DNA from: Bryobacteraceae bacterium
GTDB taxonomy: Bacteria > Acidobacteriota > Terriglobia > Bryobacterales > Bryobacteraceae
DNA: 44,518 bases
Assembly: GCA_025928545.1 (NCBI GenBank)
Contig: JAICJH010000056.1
Location: forward strand, 1-44,518
Direction of reading: 5' to 3'
Shown here: positions 27,601 to 34,216 of the stretch, one piece after another
Numbering within the stretch: the stretch's first letter is position 1
How the letters are laid out: every line of letters begins with the position of its first letter
The notes under the pieces: generated by a model
Told to the model about the DNA's origin: nothing
What the model saw: only the letters and a program-made list of their open reading frames with translations
Databases searched by the model: none
Made by a program: the position numbers and the translations under genes

Positions 27601-27869
27601 TGTTCGCTGAACAGCTCGATCAGCCCGTTGAGAGCGCCATGCAGATCCTTCCAGTCGGCAGCCGACGCCGAGCGCAACGTTCCCCGATCGACCACGGCCA
27701 TCAGCAGCGCCCGGGCGCTGTCCATTCCCAATTCGCGGAAAATCGCGGCATCGGTGGCCTGGTTGAACCGGAGACTCGCCAGCAACCGGCGGCCGGCGGC
27801 AACATCGCTCTCCTGCCCGAACGCAGCGGCAACCAGACACAATGCCAGCCAGGCGGCCTTTCTCTTCAT
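24681..27869 (-). CDS. Exported TPR-CHAT domain protein (caspase-like protease)
   Basis: About 1062 residues. A Sec signal peptide ('MKRKAAWLALCLVAAAFGQ') follows the ATG at 27869; a GTG 12 bp upstream is the alternative start. Residues 25 to about 700 are helical repeats of TPR type ('ALAAAQQALELQQRAG', 'GEALESYRKAQATGR'). The C-terminal third is a CHAT domain with the catalytic pair intact: His about 930 in 'VHFATHG' and Cys about 975 in 'VVLSACETG', then 'AGADTVISSLWKVSDDSTAM' and the terminal 'FYWAPFILTG'. CHAT proteins are clan CD cysteine peptidases related to separase and caspases. The target is unknown. Export puts it in the periplasm or outside, unlike cytoplasmic CHAT effectors of immune systems. 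Confidence 0.92.
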   Translation of the reverse strand: MKRKAAWLALCLVAAAFGQESDVAAGRRLLASLRFNQATDAAIFRELGMDSARALLMAVVDRGTLRSASAADWKDLHGALNGLIELFSEQGDFVRASIFAQLQDANYRNLEGDYKSALAAAQQALELQQRAGGTDTLDVSWAAIGRDQMSLARPGEALESYRKAQATGRDRTGVGAGRIWRDLVDARLALKDVAGARSEVRLFLEAAQNAPAEFRRSALIADCDVLLEEKQYGTVLDRLRQARADGASDTDITLQLLTTNLLAMRSLDYAESIELAKRMEAEFTGLAVPIGAAARQTIEVRRRMAGDIDAVLREEAGVLEAARAKKDVGGQIQVLEAMAASYAAANSITSQAASLEEARRLMRWLFMPNGMPADSSDATRYFRIANNLGNAYVRLREIGKARQTFQEVTRMIDALPGAAARTDAANAYGGALLGRAAVAVLDDDMDTARDILDKALRGLPAQAAFSRQEVLWQAARLERDDRQIRKAADYYGQAITALEEAGARQEEILARVEFAHFAAVNQAGLPDAGAIADAQLTAAERLSSGLNLAESGWRLLYEKGIVVEGSGDPGQSTALYNAAVAKLESLRANLSQQEQQQSLIDTEAVQDLYRRALTATVGSGTDDQVFEMLERGKARSFLDSLRGKRFRSSTPEPKTAALQQMEKQIAALRTDLLPQNESVLRSAGHDPATLRTELATLENQFHLARQQASLGRDRTGQLFAANPVSLGRVRELLPVDTALLEYGLLKDGIVALVISRNATRRVQWKTSPDQLRKDVARLRTMFSADDGDDSWKELLHSVSQRVSAPVMKLIPAGTTRTYVVAADYLQELPFQALEAEDGHPLIENRTISYLPAASVLEFLPKHWRAPTDVFLGALGDTSVEGWPSLPGTLRETDAIARIFTRAPRVFGAQFTHDAVRDALEHHEAVHFATHGLLDEGAPLFSALLTAGDEGQATRFSLYELADIRIRARLVVLSACETGLGRISGGDEVAGLTRSFLSAGADTVISSLWKVSDDSTAMLMEGLYRRLHSGMRPAAALREAALAVRAKYPHPFYWAPFILTGAT

Positions 27870-27999
27870 ATCTGTGAACACCCGGTTTGCAGGAAAGTAT
27901 ACACCGTAGTTTGCCCATCACGGCACTCTTCCGCCGGCCTTTCCTTCTGCGCTTTACAACCGGACGCGTTAAACTCGCATTGCAGGACTAACTGGACCA

Positions 28000-30330
28000 A
28001 TGCCGAAACCAATCCGCCGTGTCGCCATTCTCGGAGCCGGAACCATGGGCTCCCGCATCGCCGCACACTTCGCCAACGCCCGCATCCCGTCTCTGCTGCT
28101 CGATATCGTGATTCCCAACGGGAAGACTCGCGATCAGGCCGCCCGCAACGGCGTTGAAGCCGCACTCAAAGGCAAACCCGGCGCGTTTTTTACCCCCGAT
28201 GCCGCGCGCTTCATCACTACCGGCAACTTCGATGACGACGTTTCCAAAATCCGCGACTGCGACTGGATCATCGAAGCCGTCACGGAAGATCTGGGCGTCA
28301 AGCGGGCTCTCTACGACCGCGTTGCAGAACATCGCGCGCCCGACGCCATTGTTTCCACCAACACCAGCGGCATCCCTCTGAGCCAGATCTCCGAAGGCTA
28401 TTCATCGGAATTCCGCGAGCACTTCCTCGGCGTCCACTTCTTCAATCCGCCCCGTTATCTGCACCTCGTCGAAATCATTCCTGGCCCGGCCACCCGCCCC
28501 GAGATTACGTCTTTCGTTTCCGATTTCTGCGACCTTCATCTCGGCAAGGGCGTAGTGCCCTGCAAGGACACGCCGAATTTTATCGCGAATCGCATCGGCG
28601 CATTCTTTGGCGCGACTATCCAGCGCCTCACGACCGAACAGGATCTCACGATCGAAGAGGTCGACGTTCTGACCGGCCCGCTTATCGGTCTGCCGAAGAG
28701 CGCGAGTTTCCGCCTGCTCGATATCGTCGGCATCGACGTCTGGGCGCACGTCACGAAGAACCTCTACGACGGCGTTCCCCACGATCCTTTCCGCGACCGC
28801 TTTGTGTTGCCGCCTTTTCTCGAAGAAATGGTGACCCGCGGCTGGATCGGCGACAAACGTGGCCAGGGTTGCTACAAGCGCGTCGGCAAAGATCGCGCCA
28901 TCCATGCCATCGACTGGAAAACGCTTGAATATCACCCGGCGGATAAACCCCGTTTTACGTCTCTTGAAAATCTGCGGAAGCTGGAGCCGCTCGGTGACCG
29001 TCTGAAAGCGCTGGTCGCGCTCGATGACAAAGTGGGCCGGTTTCTCTGGCCGGCCCTCAGCGATTACATTCTCTATGCCGCGCACATGACGCCCGAAATC
29101 TCGGACCGCATTGTGGAAATCGATCGCGCGATGCGTTGGGGCTATGGCCATGCCCTCGGTCCGTTTGAACTTTGGGATGCCCTTGGTTTCGAAGCCACGG
29201 CCCGCCGGATCGAAGCCGAAGGTCGCCCGCTGCCGGAAAACATTCATCGGATGTTGTGGGCGCAGGCGAAGGGCTTTTATCGTCCTGCCGACACCGCCGG
29301 CCAGCCGCGCACCGAGTACTTCGATCTGGCTGCTTCGAATTACGCCCTGGTTGAGCCGCGCCCCGGCATCACGGTTCTCTCGGAGATCAAACGTGCGCGT
29401 GGCACGGTCGAATCCAACCCCGGTGCATCGCTCATCGACCTGGGCGATGGCGTAATCTGCTGCGAATTCCACAGCAAAATGAATTCCATCGGCGGCGATG
29501 TCTCGCGAATGCTGCGCGCCGGATTGAAGCAGCTCGAATCGAATTTCGATGCCATGATCATCGCCAATCAGGGCCCGACGTTTTGCGCAGGCGCGGACCT
29601 CATGATGATCCTGCTCACCGCGCAGGATGAGGAATGGGACGACCTGAACGCTCTGGTCAACGATTTCCAGCAACTCAACATGTCGTTGAAGTACGCTCCG
29701 AAGCCCGTGGTGGCCGCCCCGTTCAACATGGCTCTGGGCGGCGGCTGCGAGATTCCCCTGCACTGCGCGCGCATCCAGGCGTCGGCCGAGCTTTATATCG
29801 GCATGGTGGAGGTCGGGGTTGGCGTCATCCCCGCGGGCGGCGGCTGCAAGGAAATGATTCTCCGCTCCCGCGATGTGAAGAAGACATTCGAACAAATCGG
29901 CTTTGCGAAAGTTTCGGCGAGCGCCGCCGAAGCCCGCGACTTCCGCTATCTCCGCGATGGCGACCGCGTTTCAATGAATCCCGAACGGCTCATCGACGAT
30001 GCCAAGCAACTCGCGCTCTCTCTCGTCCCCGGTTATGCCCCAGGAGCCCCGCGAACCGACATCGCAGTATCCGGTGAAGCCGGCTACGCTCTGATGCAAA
30101 TGGGCGTCTGGATGGCGCGTCAGGGCGGCTATATTTCCGACTACGATGCCGTCATTGGAGACAAGCTGGCTTACATCCTCAGCGGCGGCAAGCTCAGCGG
30201 CACGCCGCAGGTATCCGAACAATATCTGCTCGATCTCGAACGCGAGATGTTTCTCAGCCTCTGCGGCCGCAAAGAAACGCAGCAGCGGATACAGCACATG
30301 TTGACCACCGGCAAGCCATTGCGCAACTAG
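28000..30330 (+). CDS. fadN: 3-hydroxyacyl-CoA dehydrogenase/enoyl-CoA hydratase (FadN-like)
   Basis: A 776-residue bifunctional beta-oxidation enzyme. The N-terminal Rossmann domain starts with 'VAILGAGTMGSRIAAHFANA' and carries 'STNTSGIPLSQIS' and 'HFLGVHFFNPPRYLHLVEII' (catalytic His), then 'KDTPNFIANRIG' at the domain hinge. The crotonase-fold domain is C-terminal (about 480-690), with 'GPTFCAGADLMMIL' and 'FNMALGGGCEIPLHCARIQA' for the oxyanion hole. Dehydrogenase-first order and length match FadN/YusL of Bacillus rather than FadB/FadJ. No thiolase or acyl-CoA dehydrogenase gene is adjacent. The next gene begins 6 bp after its stop. Confidence 0.93.
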   Translation: MPKPIRRVAILGAGTMGSRIAAHFANARIPSLLLDIVIPNGKTRDQAARNGVEAALKGKPGAFFTPDAARFITTGNFDDDVSKIRDCDWIIEAVTEDLGVKRALYDRVAEHRAPDAIVSTNTSGIPLSQISEGYSSEFREHFLGVHFFNPPRYLHLVEIIPGPATRPEITSFVSDFCDLHLGKGVVPCKDTPNFIANRIGAFFGATIQRLTTEQDLTIEEVDVLTGPLIGLPKSASFRLLDIVGIDVWAHVTKNLYDGVPHDPFRDRFVLPPFLEEMVTRGWIGDKRGQGCYKRVGKDRAIHAIDWKTLEYHPADKPRFTSLENLRKLEPLGDRLKALVALDDKVGRFLWPALSDYILYAAHMTPEISDRIVEIDRAMRWGYGHALGPFELWDALGFEATARRIEAEGRPLPENIHRMLWAQAKGFYRPADTAGQPRTEYFDLAASNYALVEPRPGITVLSEIKRARGTVESNPGASLIDLGDGVICCEFHSKMNSIGGDVSRMLRAGLKQLESNFDAMIIANQGPTFCAGADLMMILLTAQDEEWDDLNALVNDFQQLNMSLKYAPKPVVAAPFNMALGGGCEIPLHCARIQASAELYIGMVEVGVGVIPAGGGCKEMILRSRDVKKTFEQIGFAKVSASAAEARDFRYLRDGDRVSMNPERLIDDAKQLALSLVPGYAPGAPRTDIAVSGEAGYALMQMGVWMARQGGYISDYDAVIGDKLAYILSGGKLSGTPQVSEQYLLDLEREMFLSLCGRKETQQRIQHMLTTGKPLRN

Positions 30331-30336
30331 CCGTCA

Positions 30337-31281
30337 ATGTACCGGCCCTTTCAGTTCTGGCGTCTCGCGGCAGGTGCGCTTCTTTCCTGCGCGTGCCTGT
30401 TCGCCGCCTCCACCGTCAGCCATCCCTTCGAAGGGATTACCTATATCGACCGCACCGCCGGCACACCGCGGGAGGTCCACATGCACATTGTGCAGATCGA
30501 TCTGAGCGCGCAGGGTCTGCGTTTCAAACTCACACCGCCATCTGGAAAGCTCGAAACCATCCGGCAGACGACCTTGAGCTTTCTGGCCGAGCAACACGCT
30601 CAGGTCGCCATCAATGCTCACTTCTTCCTTCCATTCCCTTCCGCCGATTCAGACGCATCGCTGATAGGTCTCGCGGCTTCCGACGGCAACGTCTTCTCGG
30701 CCTTCGAAACGCCCCAGCAGAATTACGCGCTCCTCACCGATGCACCGGCCCTCAACATCGACGAATCCAATCACGCCGGCATCGTTCATCGCGACCTCGC
30801 CGCCGCGGACGGTAAGCATCCCCTGGAAAAAGTAACTTTATGGACAACGCTCGCCGGCTCCGCTCAAATCGTGACCGACGGCGCGAAGACGATTCCCGCT
30901 TATGCCGATGCCGAACACCCCGGCGCGCCGCTTACAACCGGCGGTCCCGGTAACTACTCCAATGAGAAATCCTGGTACGATGTATTGCAGGCGAGGACCG
31001 CTATCGGCCTTTCGCGCGATAACCGGGTCCTCACCCTGTTCACGGTGGATATCCGCGGTGGCACAGCAGGTCTGAGGGTCGGTGAAGTGGCGGAGATACT
31101 GATAAACGACTACGGCGTGTGGAATGCTCTGAATCTGGATGGAGGCGGTTCTACCACCATGGCCCTCGAAAATCCAATGACGCACACCGGCGCCGTCGTC
31201 AATACGTCGTCGGACAATCCTGCGGGCCGCGCTGTGGGCAGTAGCCTCGCGGTTTTCGCTCGCCCCGGAGCCGCACAATGA
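30337..31281 (+). CDS. Exported phosphodiester glycosidase (NAGPA/DUF2233 family)
   Basis: The 314-residue protein has a signal peptide ('LAAGALLSCACLFAAS') and a NAGPA-like domain (PF09992), named after the lysosomal uncovering enzyme that removes GlcNAc from a phosphodiester. Signatures: 'VAINAHFF' (about residues 89-96), 'ARTAIGLSRDNRVLTLFTVD' and 'NALNLDGGGSTTM' near the C-terminus. Bacterial members are thought to act on sugar-phosphodiester links in cell envelope polymers or exopolysaccharides; the substrate here is unknown. It starts 6 bp after fadN and overlaps the isomerase gene by 4 bp, so all three probably share a transcript. Confidence 0.9.
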   Translation: MYRPFQFWRLAAGALLSCACLFAASTVSHPFEGITYIDRTAGTPREVHMHIVQIDLSAQGLRFKLTPPSGKLETIRQTTLSFLAEQHAQVAINAHFFLPFPSADSDASLIGLAASDGNVFSAFETPQQNYALLTDAPALNIDESNHAGIVHRDLAAADGKHPLEKVTLWTTLAGSAQIVTDGAKTIPAYADAEHPGAPLTTGGPGNYSNEKSWYDVLQARTAIGLSRDNRVLTLFTVDIRGGTAGLRVGEVAEILINDYGVWNALNLDGGGSTTMALENPMTHTGAVVNTSSDNPAGRAVGSSLAVFARPGAAQ

Positions 31282-32243
31282 ATCGTCGCGATGCCCTTTC
31301 CGCCCTGAGTCTGGCCGCCGTTTCCCTTGGAAAAACGTTCGCCCAGGAACCTCCGCCTGGCTGGAGCCCGCCCAAGCGCCTCACCCCCGAGTCAACCGCG
31401 GCACGACAGAAAGCACGAACGCGACCGCTGCTCTGCGCTTATTCGGGTAATCTCTCGAAGATTCCCTATCCGGAGCTCTCCGGAATCGTTGGGCAGATGG
31501 GTTACGACGGAGTGGACCTGACCGTGATGAAGGGCGGCCATGTCGATCCCAGCCTCTACATGGTCGATCTCGATCGCGCGTTTCAGGTCTTCGAGGATGC
31601 TGGCATCGAGGTGCCGATGGTGACCACCAGCTTCACCTCGCCTTCGGATACGTATGCCTATGCGGTCATGTACGTCTCCGCGCAACTGGGTGCGCGATTC
31701 TGCCGCCTGGGAACCTGGTCCGCACAGAATCTGCCGACCCCTCAGAACGCGCAAATGCGCGCCATGATGATCCGCAATGAGCTCACGCAGTTTGCCACCA
31801 CCGGAAGCCACTGCAACATCGTGCCGCTGCTTGCCAACCACGCCGGCAGTCTTCCCGGCCGCAGTATTTCCGAGGTGGACGCAATGCTGACGGGCGTGCC
31901 TGCGACCGCTTTTGGTTATTGCTTCGATCCGGCTCAGGCCGTCATCGAAGCCAATTCCGCCACTGGCTGGGAGGACGCGCTTCAGGCCGCCATTCCGCGC
32001 CTGGCCGCGGTTGCGCTTGGCGACGTCGTTTTGGAAAAGACGGAAAACGAAGCTGGCGCCCGCTTCTGCCCATTGGGCGAAGGCGTCATCGATTGGAAAA
32101 AACTCTTCGCCGCCCTCGCCGCAGCCCGCTTCCACGGACCGGTTTCGCTGCACATGGACTACACTCCGCGCAATTCAGCCACCGCAATGACAAAGGATCT
32201 CGCCTTCGCACGCGCCCGCGTGGATGAAGCCTGGCCACTCTGA
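31278..32243 (+). CDS. Exported sugar phosphate isomerase/epimerase-like TIM barrel protein
   Basis: The 321-residue protein begins with a TAT-like leader ('MNRRDALSALSLAAVSLGKT', twin Arg at 3-4) and then an AP-endonuclease-2/xylose-isomerase TIM barrel: 'MGYDGVDLTVMKGGHV', 'GIEVPMVTTSF', 'HCNIVPLLANHAGSL', 'TAFGYCFDPAQAV' and 'FHGPVSLHMDY', where barrel metal ligands usually sit. Proteins like this are abundant in Acidobacteria and Planctomycetes and act on various sugars, but few are characterised. The ATGA overlap with the glycosidase suggests a common periplasmic pathway. The exact reaction is not known. Confidence 0.88.
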   Translation: MNRRDALSALSLAAVSLGKTFAQEPPPGWSPPKRLTPESTAARQKARTRPLLCAYSGNLSKIPYPELSGIVGQMGYDGVDLTVMKGGHVDPSLYMVDLDRAFQVFEDAGIEVPMVTTSFTSPSDTYAYAVMYVSAQLGARFCRLGTWSAQNLPTPQNAQMRAMMIRNELTQFATTGSHCNIVPLLANHAGSLPGRSISEVDAMLTGVPATAFGYCFDPAQAVIEANSATGWEDALQAAIPRLAAVALGDVVLEKTENEAGARFCPLGEGVIDWKKLFAALAAARFHGPVSLHMDYTPRNSATAMTKDLAFARARVDEAWPL

Positions 32244-32264
32244 ACACAGCGGTCCCCGCCAGAA

Positions 32265-32462
32265 CTACGCGGAAACTTCCCCGCCATCAGCCGCCTTCTC
32301 CGAACCCCCGGCGCCATCGAGCTTGACCTCACAGTTGCAGCAATCGCTGCAACGCCGGCATCGCTCGCACAGATGATTCGAGCACGCGTCCTTCGTGCAC
32401 TGCGCGCAGATCGTCGTGGATTCCGCTTCGCAGATACTGCAGGTGAAAGTAGTAGGAGTCAT
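32265..32462 (-). CDS. Cys-rich mini-protein, probable zinc-binding
   Basis: A 65-residue protein with eleven cysteines and a histidine within residues 8-44 (C8, C11, C19, C22, C27, H30, C32, C35, C38, C41, C42, C44). The spacing C-x2-C...C-x2-C...C-x2-H resembles a double zinc finger of B-box/treble-clef type. The C-terminal third is acidic/Gly-rich and looks disordered. It overlaps the upstream exported-protein gene by 4 bp (ATGA), so the two are coupled. I do not recognise a named family. Confidence 0.65.
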   Translation of the reverse strand: MTPTTFTCSICEAESTTICAQCTKDACSNHLCERCRRCSDCCNCEVKLDGAGGSEKAADGGEVSA

Positions 32463-33085
32463 TTGGAAGTTCCGCTTGTTTTTTTCGCCGCCGTCGGCCG
32501 CGCGATCGGCTGATTCGCCAGCACCGACCGGCAGCGCTGCGCTTCTTTATCTTCAATACCGAGCAACTGTTCCTTTTGGCTAGCCAGATCCAGAACGTAA
32601 GCCTGGAGCGAATCCACACTCTGCTGATCGCTGCCCGCTGCATTTTCAATCTGGTCCGCCAGCGACGCATTCTGATAACGCCGCAGGCCGCCCAGCAACC
32701 CGGTCACGTCGGCATCGAAGCGATGCACGCGGAAAAGCGCCCGCATGACGTCGGACATCGCCTCCGGATGTTGCGCGATGGAAGCCATATCGGCCTCAAT
32801 CGCCGAATTTTGCCGCGCCACCGAACTCCATTGCGAAACGTAAGTTTCCGGCGCGCCCTTCGCTACCCACTCAGCCGCGTGAACCTGCTCGAACAAAGTC
32901 TTCAGACGCTCGGAGCGCTGAGCAAGGTCATGCGCGATCGTCGCCACCTGGGTCGAATCCAGATAGGCGGGTTCCATGGAACCTCGGTCGGTACTCGAAG
33001 TGTTTTGCGGCTGAGCTCGCACGGCAAACCAGCAGGAGACAGCCGCCGCCATAAAGACGGCAAAAAGGGCGGGGCGCAGACGCAT
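32459..33085 (-). CDS. Exported helical protein, unknown function
   Basis: The 208-residue protein has a signal peptide ('MRLRPALFAVFMAAAVSCWFAVRAQ') and is otherwise helical with heptad-like stretches: 'ATIAHDLAQRSERLKTLFEQ', 'MSDVMRALFRVHRFDADVTG', 'SVDSLQAYVLDLASQKEQLL'. There is no enzymatic motif. The tail is Lys/Ser/Thr-rich. It sits 63 bp after the FecR-domain gene on the same strand and is translationally coupled to the Cys-rich mini-protein. A periplasmic structural or adaptor role is only a guess. Confidence 0.72.
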   Translation of the reverse strand: MRLRPALFAVFMAAAVSCWFAVRAQPQNTSSTDRGSMEPAYLDSTQVATIAHDLAQRSERLKTLFEQVHAAEWVAKGAPETYVSQWSSVARQNSAIEADMASIAQHPEAMSDVMRALFRVHRFDADVTGLLGGLRRYQNASLADQIENAAGSDQQSVDSLQAYVLDLASQKEQLLGIEDKEAQRCRSVLANQPIARPTAAKKTSGTSK

Positions 33086-33148
33086 CCGATCTCAGGCTAC
33101 CATTTTCGCGAAAGTCGGAAGAGGCCAAGCGGCCATCGCCATCACGAC

Positions 33149-34177
33149 CTACGGTGCCGGAGGAGCGGGCGGAGCGGCCGGTGGTGGTGGCGGTGGAGGA
33201 GCAGGCGGTGGAACCGTGTTGTCGTGATTGCCCGAACTTGTCGGTGGCGGAGCGGTCGTCGCCGGTACCGATGGCCCCGTTCCCGTTCCCGGATTACTCC
33301 GCGAATTGATGGCCTGTTGCGTCACAGCGTCCATCGCGGATTGAAACACGCGCTTCAACAAACCGCCGGTATCCATCTTGCGCGCCAGCGATTCGTTCTT
33401 GTATACCCGGATCGATTCGTTCGGACCCAAAAGCCGTTTTTCATCCAGACGCAATGCGCGCGCCACTTCGACGCTGCCTTCTTCATCCAGAACGAGGGTG
33501 GATTGATCGTCGGCGTTGTATTCCACATCGAAGGTGGTACCGCGAACCGAAATCACCGCCGTCGGAGTGCGGACCTTGTTGTTATTCGGAACGCCGCCAG
33601 GATGCTCTATCTGAACTTTGATCTTGCCCAGCACCAGCTCCAGCAGGTCTTCCCAATTGAACGAATTCGCGCGGAACACGATCTTGGACTTCGGGAAAAC
33701 TTCAAAAGTGCTGCCGTCGGCCACTTTGAATATCCCCGAACCGTCGGCGCCCGTGATAATCACCTGCCCCGGCTGCACGTAATCGCCGACATTCAGAGCC
33801 CACGGTTCGCTGCCGCGAAGATACGAGATCTGGCCGGTGAATGCCATGAGCTTCGCCGCCCCGCGATTGTCGGTCATCGGCTGCCGGGAATTCTGTGCGC
33901 ATAGCGCGCTCGCAGTCGCCGTGATGAGCACGGAAACCGACAAAACACACTTCACCGCCACTGAAGAATGCAGTCTCAAAACGTATGTTTTAGAATACCA
34001 CCAAATGTGCAGGGAAATTACCAGGCCGAACGGATCTTTATGTGCAAGATCCAGCGAATCAGATGCTTCCGCGTAGCAAGATAAGCAAATAAGGTAGAAT
34101 CGGGACACGGCCATGTGTCCGTGCGGTACAGTCGTGCCGTTACGATACACCCCGACTGCGACGGAGGCTAATGTCAT
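33149..34177 (-). CDS. FecR-domain exported protein with Pro-rich tail
   Basis: The central part (about residues 110-265 of the longest frame) is a FecR domain: 'ISYLRGSEPWALNVGDYVQP', 'GSTFEVFPKSKIVF', 'LLELVLGKIKVQIEHPGG', 'TPTAVISVRGTTFDVEYNAD' and 'TLVLDEEGSVEV'. A signal peptide ('VLSVSVLITATASALCAQ') lies at residues 78-95, so the true start is probably inside the frame, for example TTG at 33979 or GTG at 33961, and the first 65 residues may not be translated. The C-terminus is almost pure Pro/Ala (last 25 residues). No sigma factor gene is adjacent, so this is not a classic FecI-FecR pair. Confidence 0.8.
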   Translation of the reverse strand: MTLASVAVGVYRNGTTVPHGHMAVSRFYLICLSCYAEASDSLDLAHKDPFGLVISLHIWWYSKTYVLRLHSSVAVKCVLSVSVLITATASALCAQNSRQPMTDNRGAAKLMAFTGQISYLRGSEPWALNVGDYVQPGQVIITGADGSGIFKVADGSTFEVFPKSKIVFRANSFNWEDLLELVLGKIKVQIEHPGGVPNNNKVRTPTAVISVRGTTFDVEYNADDQSTLVLDEEGSVEVARALRLDEKRLLGPNESIRVYKNESLARKMDTGGLLKRVFQSAMDAVTQQAINSRSNPGTGTGPSVPATTAPPPTSSGNHDNTVPPPAPPPPPPPAAPPAPPAP

Positions 34178-34216
34178 CGTCGGCTACTGCCGATTGACTG
34201 TGGGTAGAAGCGGGTA

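Noticed and set aside
24681..27869. CHAT protein as a CRISPR-linked or gasdermin-activating immune effector
   Set aside because: No Cas, gasdermin or other defence gene is nearby, and the protein has a Sec signal peptide.
28402..29895. A 497-codon minus-strand frame opposite fadN
   Set aside because: It runs exactly antisense to a well-recognised enzyme and has no recognisable motif; long antisense frames are expected in this G/C-rich codon usage.
33149..34177. FecI-FecR-type iron uptake regulation
   Set aside because: No ECF sigma factor or TonB receptor gene is in the neighbourhood.
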